From the NCBI RefSeq assembly GCF_000739015.1, contig NZ_JPUG01000026.1:1-58900 (forward strand): DNA of 58,900 bases. The letters run 5' to 3'. Positions 44,206 through 53,153 of the stretch are shown piece after piece. Source of the stretch: Microvirga sp. BSC39 (GTDB lineage Bacteria > Pseudomonadota > Alphaproteobacteria > Rhizobiales > Beijerinckiaceae). The translations under genes were made by a program, and so were the position numbers. Numbering within the stretch: the stretch's first letter is position 1; each line of letters starts with the position of its first letter. The notes beneath the pieces were generated by a model. That model was not told the origin of the DNA and ran no database searches. It saw only the letters and a program-made list of their open reading frames with translations.

Positions 44206-44886
44206 TCACCGCAGACCGAGAGCTCGGCTCCTTGCGCTGTTGATATGATCATCGATGGCCGCAACGGCCCGGGTAGGGTCGCGGGTCTCGATAGCTTTGA
44301 TGACGGTGAGGTGCTCCCGCATAACAGGCATGACGAGGGCGTCGGACAGGAGGGTCTGCTCCTGTCGGATGAGCCGCACCTTGATCGAGTTCACCCGATA
44401 GGCATCGGCTATGATCGCGTTGCCGAGAGACGACATGATCGTCCAGTGCAGATCCCAGTCGACCGCCTGAGCCCGGACGACGAGATCAGACGTGATACCT
44501 CCCTCTTGAGTCGCTGCTTCGGCAACGACACTTTCATGGTCCTGCCGTAAGCGCGCGAGAGTCGCGTCGCTTGCTTCTGTCGTGAAGATCGCTACGGCCT
44601 CCCGTTCCATGAAGAGCCGAAATTGGAACGCATCCCGGATCAAGCTCAGGTCCACATGGGCAACCTGCATGCCCCGCTGCGGCACCGTCTTGATGAGGCC
44701 CTCCGATTCGAGCCGGGGAACCAATTCGCGGATGGCGGCCAGCGACAGCCCGGTCAACTCTACTAGCTGGCGCTGCGAAACGAACTGGCCCGGGCGTATG
44801 TCCCGGGCGAGAAGATGGTGGGTGAAGCGGTCATAGGCTTTCTCCCGGAGGTTAGGCCCATCCCGGCCTGCAATGGCGTCGTCCAT
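44206..44886 (-). CDS. GntR-family regulator (FadR subfamily, FCD domain)
   Basis: Product of 226 residues. The winged helix KAYDRFTHHLLARDIRPGQF then VSQRQLVELTGLSLAAIREL and LESEGLIKTVPQRGMQV is followed by an all-helical FCD ligand domain (FMEREAVAIFTTEASDATLA, DWDLHWTIMSSLGNAIIADA, REHLTVIKAIETRDPTRAVA). FCD regulators usually bind small carboxylates or sugar acids. It lies 12 bases after the DapA-family gene on the same strand and divergent from the TRAP genes, so it probably controls both through the TGACA/TGTCA site at 45852. Confidence 0.93.
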   Translation of the reverse strand: MDDAIAGRDGPNLREKAYDRFTHHLLARDIRPGQFVSQRQLVELTGLSLAAIRELVPRLESEGLIKTVPQRGMQVAHVDLSLIRDAFQFRLFMEREAVAIFTTEASDATLARLRQDHESVVAEAATQEGGITSDLVVRAQAVDWDLHWTIMSSLGNAIIADAYRVNSIKVRLIRQEQTLLSDALVMPVMREHLTVIKAIETRDPTRAVAAIDDHINSARSRALGLR

Positions 44887-44898
44887 CCTGCTTCCCCG

Positions 44899-45819
44899 CT
44901 AAGCTGCCTTGTCGATGAAGAGATCGTCGTAGAAGGTGCCGAGGCGCTCAACATCCGCCGCCGGCAACCGGACCAGTGGTGCCCGCACGTTCAGCCATGC
45001 CTCCTCACCCGTCCGACGTGTCAGGAGAGCCTTCACGGCAGGCACGACCGGATACTTCAGCACTTCGTCCACGAGCCTGTTGATACGTTGGTCGTCCTGT
45101 CCATCCATGGCGAGGGGGCGAAGGATCTCCGGGCAGATATTCGCCAAGCCAGAAATGGCGCCCTGGCCGCCGCGGCGCACGCCTTCGGCGAGATAGCGCT
45201 CGTCTCCGATCAAGATCGCAAGATCGCCATGAGCAGCGAGAAGACGCTGCGTGTAACTCCAGTCTCCGGATGAGTCCTTTACGCCCTCGATGACGCCTGG
45301 AAATTCATGCTTGAGGCGTTGGATCAGTTCGACCGAGAGCGACACCTGGGTCACCGAGGGGATGTTGTAGAGAATCACGTTGCGAGCAGCTGATCCCAGC
45401 TTCTGCAGAACCGCAGCGAACCAGGAGAAGACGCCGTCATCGTTGACGCCCTTGAAGTAGAAGGGAGGTGTCAGCAAGAGGCTGCGGCAGTCGAACTCTG
45501 CTGCCATGCGTCCCTGCTCAACAGCCTCGTGGATCGATGAAGCGGCAATGCAATAGACAACGCTCTCACCCTTTATCCGGGCAGCAGCAAGTGCTCCGAG
45601 AACCTGCTCGCGACCTGATATCCCGACTGATACTCCTTCACCGGTCGTGCCGAACACTGTAACGCTCGCGCATCCATTGGCAAGGCACCACCGAGCGTGA
45701 TCAGCCAATCGAGGCAGATCAAGCGCTCCGTTCGCGTGAAAAGGAGTAGTCATCGCAGCCGAGAGGCCAAATCGATCGGCGGAAAGGGTCACGTCGAAAG
45801 TCCTTAGGTTCCGCTTCAA
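44899..45819 (-). CDS. DapA/NanA-family class I aldolase (2-keto-3-deoxy sugar acid type)
   Basis: Product of 306 residues. The family motifs are VFGTTGEGVSVGISGREQVL (G-T-T-G-E), VILYNIPSVTQV (catalytic Tyr) and GVIEGVKDSSGDW (Schiff-base Lys), then GQGAISGLANICPE. The superfamily includes dihydrodipicolinate synthase, N-acetylneuraminate lyase and 2-keto-3-deoxy-L-fuconate or gluconate aldolases. The context (aldose dehydrogenase, FucU, TRAP transporter) points to a 2-keto-3-deoxy sugar acid aldolase giving pyruvate plus an aldehyde rather than lysine synthesis. A start at MTTPFHANG would be too short for the fold's first strand. Confidence 0.9.
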   Translation of the reverse strand: MKRNLRTFDVTLSADRFGLSAAMTTPFHANGALDLPRLADHARWCLANGCASVTVFGTTGEGVSVGISGREQVLGALAAARIKGESVVYCIAASSIHEAVEQGRMAAEFDCRSLLLTPPFYFKGVNDDGVFSWFAAVLQKLGSAARNVILYNIPSVTQVSLSVELIQRLKHEFPGVIEGVKDSSGDWSYTQRLLAAHGDLAILIGDERYLAEGVRRGGQGAISGLANICPEILRPLAMDGQDDQRINRLVDEVLKYPVVPAVKALLTRRTGEEAWLNVRAPLVRLPAADVERLGTFYDDLFIDKAA

Positions 45820-45851
45820 GCCACTCGGAGCCCGAAGCGCTGGTGTATCTC

Positions 45852-45867
45852 TGACATGTTAGTGTCA
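45852..45867. promoter_or_regulatory. Inverted repeat, candidate GntR operator
   Basis: TGACA (45852-45856) and TGTCA (45863-45867) are separated by six bases in the divergent promoter region between the aldolase gene and the TRAP binding-protein gene. Position and symmetry fit an operator for the adjacent GntR regulator. Confidence 0.5.
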
Positions 45868-45967
45868 TTTCAGATGTTTACAAGTCCGCTGTGAAAGGTG
45901 CAGTATGGTGGGAAGGGCGAATTCGATAACGCTCTGAAAAAGACAACTACTGTTGGGAGGACACCAA

Positions 45968-46969
45968 ATGCTCGCATCGCTTTCACGGCGACTGTTCATG
46001 GGAACGGTCGCGGCTGCTGCCATCGCAGGTCTTACGCCGGCTATCGCTGCCGATCCCATTAAGTTGCGCATTTCGACCCCTGCGGTCGAGGCCGACTGGC
46101 ACGCCAAGATGCTGCCCGTCTTCAAGGACGAGTTGGAGAAGGCGGCTCCCGGCCAGTTCGATGTGGAAGTCCATCTGAACGGAACCCTCTTCAAGCAGGG
46201 TACCGAGCCCGCGGCCATGCAGCGCGGCAACCTCGAGATGGCGATGATCTCCGCTTTCGACATCGCCAAGCAGATTCCGGAATGGTCCATCTTTACGGCT
46301 GGATACCTTCTGCGGGATCCCGAGCACCAGACCAAGGTCTTCGAGAGCGACATCGGCAAGGAGATGTATGGCCTCGTTGAGGACAAGATGAAAATCAAGA
46401 TTCTCAGCGTGGGATATCTTGGTACCCGTCAGCTCAATCTGAGGACGGAAAAGGAAATCAAGACGCCAGCCGACCTCGCGGGCGTGAAGCTCCGCATGCC
46501 GGGGTCGGACACCTGGCTCTTCCTCGGCAAGGCACTTGGTGCCAATCCGCTGCCGGTTGCGTTCGGCGAAATCTACACAGCGCTGCAAACCGGCGCCATT
46601 GATGGACAGGATAACCCACTTCCTACCGTTCGGGCCGCCAAGTTCTACGAGGTGACGAAGCAGGTTGCCCTCACAGATCACCTTGTGGACGCGATCTTCC
46701 TTTCGCTGGCCGGTTCCACCTGGAACAAACTCGACGACAAGCAGAAGGCTGCGGTCATGAACGCTGCCAAGGCCGCTGTGCGGTTCAACAACGAGAACCG
46801 AATCAAGGAAGAGGCGCAACTCGCCGACTTCTTCAAATCGCAGGGGCTGAAGGTCTACAAGCCTGACGTGGCGGCGTTCCGTCAGCAGGTGCAGAAAGCC
46901 TATCTCGAATCCGATCTGTCGAAGTCCTGGCCGAAGGGCATGGTCGATCGCGTAAACGCGATCAAGTAA
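45968..46969 (+). CDS. dctP: TRAP transporter periplasmic binding protein
   Basis: Product of 333 residues. The N-terminus LSRRLFMGTVAAAAIAGLTP contains a twin-arginine-like SRRxFM and a hydrophobic segment, cleaved after AIAA, so export may be by Tat. DctP features: VEVHLNGTLFKQGTEPAAMQ, LNLRTEKEIKTPADLAGVKL followed by RMPGSD (Arg that binds carboxylate in many family members), and GAIDGQDNPL. It captures the substrate, probably a sugar acid or sugar, for the following DctQ/DctM pair. GGGAGG precedes ATG 45968. Confidence 0.93.
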   Translation: MLASLSRRLFMGTVAAAAIAGLTPAIAADPIKLRISTPAVEADWHAKMLPVFKDELEKAAPGQFDVEVHLNGTLFKQGTEPAAMQRGNLEMAMISAFDIAKQIPEWSIFTAGYLLRDPEHQTKVFESDIGKEMYGLVEDKMKIKILSVGYLGTRQLNLRTEKEIKTPADLAGVKLRMPGSDTWLFLGKALGANPLPVAFGEIYTALQTGAIDGQDNPLPTVRAAKFYEVTKQVALTDHLVDAIFLSLAGSTWNKLDDKQKAAVMNAAKAAVRFNNENRIKEEAQLADFFKSQGLKVYKPDVAAFRQQVQKAYLESDLSKSWPKGMVDRVNAIK

Positions 46970-46986
46970 GCTGATTGCCCAACATC

Positions 46987-47030
46987 GAGCGGATGCCCCG
47001 GACAGGTCGTCGAGCCCGGAGCATCCGCTC
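46987..47030. terminator. Intra-operon hairpin between dctP and dctQ
   Basis: A perfect 10-bp stem GAGCGGATGC (46987-46996) with GCATCCGCTC (47021-47030), with CCGG self-pairing possible in the loop. No T tract follows. It probably lowers expression of the membrane genes or protects the dctP mRNA, so that the binding protein is made in excess. Confidence 0.55.
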
Positions 47031-47116
47031 GGATGCCCAAGATTGTAATTCGAGCGCTGTCTTATATGCGGCCACCTTGTCGCCGATTCGATGTGGTGCT
47101 CAACCTGTGAGCTTAG

Positions 47117-47620
47117 ATGCAATCTGTTCGTGCCCGTCTCCGCTTCCTCGCTGAACTGGTCTCCGTGCTCCTGTTCGTCGCCATGTTCGCAGCGTTCCTG
47201 CTGCAGGTATTCACCCGTTACGTACTTAACGATCCGGTTGCGTGGACGCAGGAATTCGTGCTGATCACATATATATGGATCATCTTTTGGTGCGGAGCGT
47301 TCCTGCTGCGAGAGCGGGAGCACATCACCTTCGACATGATCTTCATGTCTCTGCCTCCCAAACGAAGGCGCTGGCTCGCGGTTGCGCTCACGATCCTGAT
47401 CGGCGTTGCATTCATTGCAGCCATTCCGGGAACATTCGATTATGTTTCCTTCATGAAGATCGAGAAGAGCCCAGTTATCGGGCTCCGCTTCGATTTCCTC
47501 TACTCCATCTTCGTCATCTTCACAGTCGCGGTTGTCGTCGGTGCCATGATCCGCATCTGGCGCCTTCTCAGGCATTCCTGGGAAGATGAGCTGAACCACG
47601 AGGGTGAAATCGAGCCATGA
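47117..47620 (+). CDS. dctQ: TRAP transporter small permease
   Basis: Product of 167 residues with four predicted helices (LVSVLLFVAMFAAFLLQVFT, FVLITYIWIIFWCGAFLL, WLAVALTILIGVAFIAAI, FLYSIFVIFTVAVVVGAMI). RYVLNDPVAWTQEF is the DctQ hallmark between helices 1 and 2. It pairs with DctM. Its stop overlaps the dctM start by four bases. Confidence 0.92.
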   Translation: MQSVRARLRFLAELVSVLLFVAMFAAFLLQVFTRYVLNDPVAWTQEFVLITYIWIIFWCGAFLLREREHITFDMIFMSLPPKRRRWLAVALTILIGVAFIAAIPGTFDYVSFMKIEKSPVIGLRFDFLYSIFVIFTVAVVVGAMIRIWRLLRHSWEDELNHEGEIEP

Positions 47621-48912
47621 GCACAATCTTCATCCTCACCCTCGTGGCCTTCTTCGGTCTTGCCGTTCTGGGAATGCCGGTGGCGTTTGCGATGTTCGTC
47701 GCCTCCATCGGCTACCTGATTGCGACGGGCCGCGACTTGGGACTGTTCGGGGAGCAAGTCCTGAATGGTCTCTACGATTCCTTTGTTCTTCTTGCGGTGC
47801 CGCTGTTTATTCTCGCCGCCAACATCATGAACGCGAGCGGTGTATCTGACCGGCTCTTCATGTTCTGCCAAGCTCTTGTCGGCCGCTTTCGGGGCGGCTT
47901 GGCTCAGGTCGACATTCTGGTCAGCATCATCTTTTCAGGCATGTCGGGATCCGCCATCGCGGATGCGGCTGGACCGGGCAAGCTCGTCACTCAGATGATG
48001 ATCAAGCAGGGGCGCATTCCACCGGGATTCGCGGTCTGTGTGGCGGCGTCCTCGGCGACCATCGGGCCAATCATTCCCCCGTCGATTCCGATGGTGATCT
48101 ATGCGGTGGTTTCGGACACGTCGGTTGGCTACCTTTTTCTTGCCGGCATCATTCCCGGTCTGATTATGGGGCTGTCACAAATGGCCCTGGTAGGCTTCGT
48201 AGCACGCACGCGAAACTTTCCGCGCGGGGAGGGCATTCCGCTAAACAAGCTCCCGGCCACGACTTTTCGGGCCTTCCCGGCACTCCTCATGCCGGTCATC
48301 CTTCTCTACTGCATCTATGGCGGAGCGACCACACCGACGGAAGCCGCCGCCATTGCGGCGGCCTACGCACTTGTTCTCGCGGTATTTTTGTACCGTGAAC
48401 TCTCATGGAAAGAAGCCTTCAGTGTTCTGGTCGATTCCAGCAAGGCAACCAGTGCAGTGGCGCTTCTCATCGCGGGCGCCCTGATTTTCAACTATATCGT
48501 CGCCTCAGAGCGCCTTCCTGAGCAGATCGGTCAACTCCTCGGCGGCCTTGAGGTCTCACCGCTGGTCTTCCTCCTCCTGGTCAATCTACTCTTCCTTCTG
48601 CTCGGGTGCCTGTTTGATGCCACAACCATGCTTCTCGTTCTCGTGCCGCTGTTCCTGCCGGCAGCGCGTGCGCTCGGGATCGATTTGGTGCATTTCGGCG
48701 TCGTGATTGTCGTGAACATCATGATCGGCATGATAACACCTCCCTATGGCGTGCTGCTGTTCGTCATGAGCGGCCTGACTGGAATTTCACTGCGCGAGAT
48801 CATCCGAGAGATCTGGGCCTTTATCAGCATCCTGATTGCGGCTCTCCTGCTGATGATCTTCCTGCCGGATCTCGTGCTCTGGCTGCCGCGCTACTTCGGC
48901 TACAATGGATAG
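47617..48912 (+). CDS. dctM: TRAP transporter large permease
   Basis: Product of 431 residues, about 12 helices. DctM hallmarks: GMPVAFAMFVASIGYL, the substrate region FSGMSGSAIADAAGPGKLVT, and SSATIGPIIPPSIPMVIYAV, with a mirrored second half (LLGCLFDATTMLLVLVPLFL, GVVIVVNIMIGMITPPYGVL). It uses the sodium gradient to import the substrate delivered by DctP. ATGA overlap with dctQ shows coupling. Confidence 0.95.
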   Translation: MSTIFILTLVAFFGLAVLGMPVAFAMFVASIGYLIATGRDLGLFGEQVLNGLYDSFVLLAVPLFILAANIMNASGVSDRLFMFCQALVGRFRGGLAQVDILVSIIFSGMSGSAIADAAGPGKLVTQMMIKQGRIPPGFAVCVAASSATIGPIIPPSIPMVIYAVVSDTSVGYLFLAGIIPGLIMGLSQMALVGFVARTRNFPRGEGIPLNKLPATTFRAFPALLMPVILLYCIYGGATTPTEAAAIAAAYALVLAVFLYRELSWKEAFSVLVDSSKATSAVALLIAGALIFNYIVASERLPEQIGQLLGGLEVSPLVFLLLVNLLFLLLGCLFDATTMLLVLVPLFLPAARALGIDLVHFGVVIVVNIMIGMITPPYGVLLFVMSGLTGISLREIIREIWAFISILIAALLLMIFLPDLVLWLPRYFGYNG

Positions 48913-48951
48913 CCCCAACTGGTCGTCGTACTCAATGAACGGAGCGATCAT

Positions 48952-49929
48952 ATGCCTGCCGAACTGATCCCGATGAACCTGCTGGGGCGCACGAATCATC
49001 CCGTCTCGAAAATCTGCTTCGGCACCTCTTCACTGGGAGATATGCTCGGCACTTATGGCTATGGCGTCGACGAGGGAAGAGCCCGAGACACGATCAGGGC
49101 CATTTTTTCAGGTCCGGTGAATTTTCTGGACACGTCCCGTATTTACGGGTTCGGTCGCAGTGAAGAGCGGATCGGCGATATCATCCGAGAACGAGGCGGC
49201 CTCCCTAAGGGCTTTGTCGTCTCTACCAAGCTGGATCGAGACCCGGACACGAACCGCTTTGATGCTGTCCAGGCAAGGCGGTCTCTGGAGGAGAGTCTGA
49301 AGGCGCTTGGTCTTGAGCACATCGACGTCCTGCATCTGCACGACCCGGAACATGCGGATTCTCTGGAAAGTACTGTCGGGCCTAGGGGTGCGCTTCCGGA
49401 GCTTTTCCGGATCAAGGAGGAGGGACTGGTGAAGGCCGTCGGCCTCGCGGCAGGCTCCGTCGAGATTATGATGCCGCTCCTGCGGGAATGGGATTTCGAT
49501 GTGCTGATAACGCATAACCGCTTTACCCTTACCAATCGCAATGCAGACGCAATGATCGACTTCGCGCGATCGAGAGGAATTGCCGTCCTGAACGCGGCGC
49601 CATATGCCGGTGGCGTTCTTGCGAAGGGCTCGACGGCCTATCCACGCTATGTCTATCAGGAGGCGTCGGAGGCGGCGCTGGATCCTGTCCGGCGGATCGA
49701 GGCTATCTGCGCCAGGCACGACGTTCCGCCGGGCGCGGCCGCATTGCAGTTCTCGATGCGCGACGAACGGATAATGTCCACCATCTGCGGGGTCAGCAAG
49801 CCTGAACGGGTCGAGCAGACCATCGAGTGGGCGCGTTGGCCAATCCCGGAAACGATGTGGGAAGAATTGGCATCTCTCCCGTTCTCGACGGACGACCCGG
49901 AAGCGAACCGTCAGTACGATGCGGGATAA
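48952..49929 (+). CDS. Aldo/keto reductase, L-fucose dehydrogenase-like
   Basis: Product of 325 residues with an (alpha/beta)8 AKR pattern: NFLDTSRIYGFGRSEERIGD (catalytic Asp and Tyr), VVSTKLDRD (Lys) and IDVLHLHDPEH (His), then ALQFSMRDERIMSTICGVSK near the cofactor end. It resembles AKRs called D-threo-aldose 1-dehydrogenase or L-fucose dehydrogenase, which oxidise the sugar at C1 to the lactone. FucU and a lactonase-like gene follow on the same strand, supporting L-fucose or a related 6-deoxyhexose as substrate. Cofactor choice is not visible. Confidence 0.88.
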   Translation: MPAELIPMNLLGRTNHPVSKICFGTSSLGDMLGTYGYGVDEGRARDTIRAIFSGPVNFLDTSRIYGFGRSEERIGDIIRERGGLPKGFVVSTKLDRDPDTNRFDAVQARRSLEESLKALGLEHIDVLHLHDPEHADSLESTVGPRGALPELFRIKEEGLVKAVGLAAGSVEIMMPLLREWDFDVLITHNRFTLTNRNADAMIDFARSRGIAVLNAAPYAGGVLAKGSTAYPRYVYQEASEAALDPVRRIEAICARHDVPPGAAALQFSMRDERIMSTICGVSKPERVEQTIEWARWPIPETMWEELASLPFSTDDPEANRQYDAG

Positions 49930-50080
49930 ACAAGCCTGCTCCAGGCGCAGCCTGAGATGCCGGCTCCAGGGATCCGCCATTTGTAGGCTGATCGGACCGC
50001 CGCTTCGCTCGCTCTCGGCTTGATGGCCTATTTGCAATCACGCGCCATACAGTTCTAGCAACAACTGAGATAATCTCTGC

Positions 50081-50515
50081 ATGCTGAAGAACATCAATCC
50101 CCTCCTGACACCCGACCTGCTGATAGTTCTTCGCTCGATGGGCCATAGCGATGAGATAGTCGTGGTCGACGCGAACTTCCCCGCAGCCTCGATGGCGCAG
50201 CGACTCGTCAGGCTGGATGGATTGACCGTGACAGCTGTGACTGATGCCATTCTGTCCGTGATGCCGCTGGACGACTTCGTGCCGGAGGCTGCTTGGCGCA
50301 TGGAGGTGGTAGGGGACCCACAGGCCGAGCAGCCGATCTTTGACGAGTTCCGGGCCATCCTCGCAAGTCGCGAAGGTCCAGGCTGCCGCCTCGCCTCCCT
50401 CGAGCGCTTCGCCTTCTACGAAAGGGCCAAGGCCGCTTATGCCATCGTCGCGACCGGGGAGGGGCGGCTCTACGGCAACATTATCCTGAAGAAGGGCGTC
50501 GTGCGCTCCGCGTGA
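50081..50515 (+). CDS. fucU: FucU/RbsD-family mutarotase
   Basis: Product of 144 residues, usual for FucU. It contains LLIVLRSMGHSDEIVVVDAN (catalytic His in GHSDEI) and FYERAKAAYAIVATGEGRLYGNI, where relatives carry the Tyr of the active site and the GE.R.YGN stretch. It interconverts alpha and beta anomers of L-fucose (or D-ribose-like sugars), speeding supply to the dehydrogenase that is specific for one anomer. It lies 151 bases after the aldo/keto reductase. Confidence 0.92.
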   Translation: MLKNINPLLTPDLLIVLRSMGHSDEIVVVDANFPAASMAQRLVRLDGLTVTAVTDAILSVMPLDDFVPEAAWRMEVVGDPQAEQPIFDEFRAILASREGPGCRLASLERFAFYERAKAAYAIVATGEGRLYGNIILKKGVVRSA

Positions 50516-50529
50516 GCCCGAACGGAACC

Positions 50530-50553
50530 GCCTCCGGCCTCGAACCCGGAGGC
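50530..50553. terminator. Hairpin after fucU
   Basis: GCCTCCGG (50530-50537) pairs with CCGGAGGC (50546-50553) around an eight-base loop. No T tract follows. It lies between fucU and the broken amidohydrolase gene. Confidence 0.45.
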
Positions 50554-50594
50554 GCTCGGTGGAATAATATATGATCAAGCTTGAGGGAGTTCCG

Positions 50595-51469
50595 ATGCAG
50601 ATCGATTCTCATCAGCACTTCTGGCGCATCAGCCGCTCTGGCGCATCAGCCGCGGCGACTACTCCTGGCTGAGCCCGGACCTCAAGCTGCTATCCCGCGA
50701 CTTTGGCCCTGACGATCCTCAGCCTCTTTTCGCCAGCCACGGGATCGATCGGACGATTGTGGTGCAGGCGGCGCAGACCTTGGCAGAAACCGAGTTCATG
50801 CTGCAGCTTGCAATGTCCGCTCCTTTCGTCGCTGGGGTGGTCGGGTGGGCCGAGTTCACGGATCACGGGGTGGTCGAGATCATCGAACGAATGGCGGCCG
50901 CTCCCCCTGATCGTTGGGCTCCGCCCGATGTTGCAGGACATTGCCGACGACGATTGGCTCGTCCGTCCTGACCTGACACCAGCCTTCCGGACGCTGATCG
51001 AGCAGCGGCTCGTATTCGATGCGCTCATTCTCCCGCGGCACCTGTCCCGTCCGCTCCTGGTGGCGGACCGCCATCCCGACCTTTCCATAGTGGTTGACCA
51101 TGGGGCGAAGCCTTTCATCCGCGAGGGCGTTCTCGATCCGTGGCGGGCAGATATGGTTGCGGTTGCTGCCCGTCCCAACATCGTCTGCAAGCTCTCGGGC
51201 CTGGTGACCGAGGCAAAGGCGGACTGGACCGTCAGTGACTTACATCCCTACGTCGATTATCTGCTCGAGGTTTTTGGGCCGCAGCGACTCCTCTGGGGGA
51301 GCGACTGGCCGGCGTCAATCTTGCGGGCGGGTATGACCGGTGGAGAGAGGGGACCCTTGATCTCCTCTCATCCCTCTCCGAGACAGACCAAGCGGCCGTG
51401 CTCGGAAGTAACGCGGCTCGGATCTATATTTCCAGCCGGGGGCGGCCTGAGGCGGGAAGGTTGAAATAA
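50595..51469 (+). pseudogene. Amidohydrolase (sugar lactonase-like) broken by a 17-bp duplication and further frameshifts
   Basis: ATG 50595, after GAGGGA, starts MQIDSHQHFWRIS, the metal-binding opening of the amidohydrolase_2 family that includes L-fuconolactonase and L-rhamnonolactonase. A direct repeat of TCTGGCGCATCAGCCGC (50620-50636 and 50637-50653) then shifts the frame. If one copy is removed, the frame continues RGDYSWLSPDLKLLSRDFGP. A second shift lies near 50900 (before LRPMLQDIADDDWLV) and a third near 51315 (before AGGYDRWREGTLDLLSSLSE). The core IVVDHGAKPFIREGVLDPWR and LLWGSDWP is visible. Stop TAA is at 51467. Confidence 0.88.
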
Positions 51470-52056
51470 GCTTTCATCAGCGATCTACTTCTGATTGGTG
51501 CTCATTGAAGTCTCGTCAGAGGCGAGGGAGATTATGACCCTGGGGACATCGTTCGGCATCAGCTTCGGCTTCAGGTATTGTCGCTGCAGAGGTTCCTCAT
51601 TATCCCCAGCCCGGCGCGATAGCGTTCATGGGACTGTGGACCTGCGGCGGGAACCTGAGCAATAGAGCGCCAAAGTCGTGGGCGGGACCAAGCGCTTCAG
51701 CGAGGCATCGCTGATGGTACGTTCGGGAAGTAAGCCGAATTTATACCAAGGCGCGGTAAGCAGACTCTTATTTGGCTCAACCACCGTTACGCTTTGACCC
51801 AAATGAGACTTTCCGAGTTAGCTTCCGAGGGCAGGCTGCGGCCTGCTGTGAACATCTGGGAGCTTTGGGGCCGTGTAGAGATCGGCCGGGGCGTGGCTTG
51901 GCATAGATCCCGCTCGAACCATCCCCACGCGTGACACTTCCGAAAATGTGGCCCTCATGCTTCCTGCCGTGCTGCTGGATTCTTCCACAGGCATCGGATG
52001 AGACGTATAAGCCCTCGATCCCTGCGCCGCTTGGATCCTGGCAAGAGAACAACAGT
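51470..52056. other. Unassigned stretch between the lactonase pseudogene and the ion channel
   Basis: No gene I can support. Overlapping open frames on both strands lack motifs. The channel promoter should lie in its right part. Confidence 0.35.
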
Positions 52057-52833
52057 ATGGTTGAGCATCTACGATCGCGTCTGGAATCTCGCTCCACAGA
52101 GCGTGTGATCACCACCCTCATCATCATCAATGCAGTGACTTTGGGCCTTGAGACAAGCGCATCCGTTATGGAGGGTTTTGGATCACTTCTCCAGGCTGTA
52201 GATCGCATCATCCTTGCCGTCTTCGTGATCGAGATCGCAGCTCGACTTGTGGTTTACCGTCTGCCGTTTTTTCGCAATCCCTGGAATGTCTTCGACCTTA
52301 CGGTGGTGACCATCGCCGCACTGCCCGCAACGGAGGGTTTCGCAGTCCTGCGGGCGCTGCGAATCCTGCGCGTGTTGCGTATGATCACAGTTCTGCCATC
52401 ACTGCGGCGCGTCGTGGGAGCCCTCGTGGGAGCCCTACCCGGGATGGGGTCGATTATCCTCCTGATGTTGCTGGTCTTCTATGTCTTCTCGGTAATGGCA
52501 ACGAAGCTGTTCGGGACTGCATTTCCGGAATGGTTCAGCACTATCGGCGCGTCGGCCTACACGCTCTTCCAGGTGATGACCCTTGAGAGTTGGTCCATGG
52601 GGATCGTGCGCCCCGTGATGGAAGTCTACCCCTACGCGTGGGTGTACTTCATTCCATTCATCCTGTTTACAACCTTCACCATGTTGAACCTATTCATTGG
52701 CATCATCGTCAATGCCATGCAAAGTGAGCACGAGGAGAGGTTGACGGCTGAACGCGCTGAGATCGCTGCCGCGCGAGCGAATGGAGGAGGAGCGCCTGCA
52801 CATGGATCAGGTGCCGCCGGAAATTGCCGTTGA
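52057..52833 (+). CDS. NaChBac-type voltage-gated sodium channel subunit, altered C-terminus
   Basis: Product of 258 residues with six helices. S4 carries spaced arginines (VLRALRILRVLRMITVLPSL). The pore holds the filter TLESWSM (Thr175-Leu-Glu-Ser-Trp-Ser), identical to the bacterial Na+ channel filter, and S6 is FTTFTMLNLFIGIIVNAMQS. Four subunits form the channel. After ERAEIAAARAN (about 52790) the frame runs into GGGAPAHGSGAAGNCR, whereas the C-terminal helix expected in the family (MEEERLHMDQVPPEIAVELH and LRQEIRELRAVLRQEPLK) lies in the next frame to a TGA at 52900. A single-base indel would restore it. Start ATG 52057 is weakly supported by AAGAGAAC. Confidence 0.88.
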   Translation: MVEHLRSRLESRSTERVITTLIIINAVTLGLETSASVMEGFGSLLQAVDRIILAVFVIEIAARLVVYRLPFFRNPWNVFDLTVVTIAALPATEGFAVLRALRILRVLRMITVLPSLRRVVGALVGALPGMGSIILLMLLVFYVFSVMATKLFGTAFPEWFSTIGASAYTLFQVMTLESWSMGIVRPVMEVYPYAWVYFIPFILFTTFTMLNLFIGIIVNAMQSEHEERLTAERAEIAAARANGGGAPAHGSGAAGNCR

Positions 52834-53153
52834 GCTTCACGAACTGCGCCAGGAGATCCGTGAATTGCGTGCGGTCCTGCGCCAGGAACCCCTAAAATGA
52901 GAGACTTGTATTGTGGCGGAAGGTCAGCTTCTGGCACTCCTGAGACATAAACGTTTGGTCCGCTTGAGGACTCAAGAGCCGACGTTCGTTGAGCGGCCGG
53001 AATGTGAAATTCTGACCCAGAGCGGTCCTAGGCGCGCTGCCCAAGAGGTTGCTTCCTGCACGGGGCGAAGTAAGGGGAACCCCTCAGGGGATGGCCAGTT
53101 TGCAGGTTGGCAACGGCGGGGTATCCTGCCTATCTTCTTTGCTTTAGGTTTCC
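52834..53153. other. Displaced channel C-terminus and intergenic sequence
   Basis: The first 67 bases continue the out-of-frame coiled-coil end of the sodium channel (stop at 52898-52900). The rest up to the diguanylate cyclase holds no recognisable gene. Confidence 0.5.

Noticed and set aside
45983..47626. Minus-strand frame of 547 codons opposite the TRAP genes
   Set aside because: Spans two well-supported plus genes and the intergenic gap; His/Arg/Glu-rich shadow typical of GC-rich DNA.
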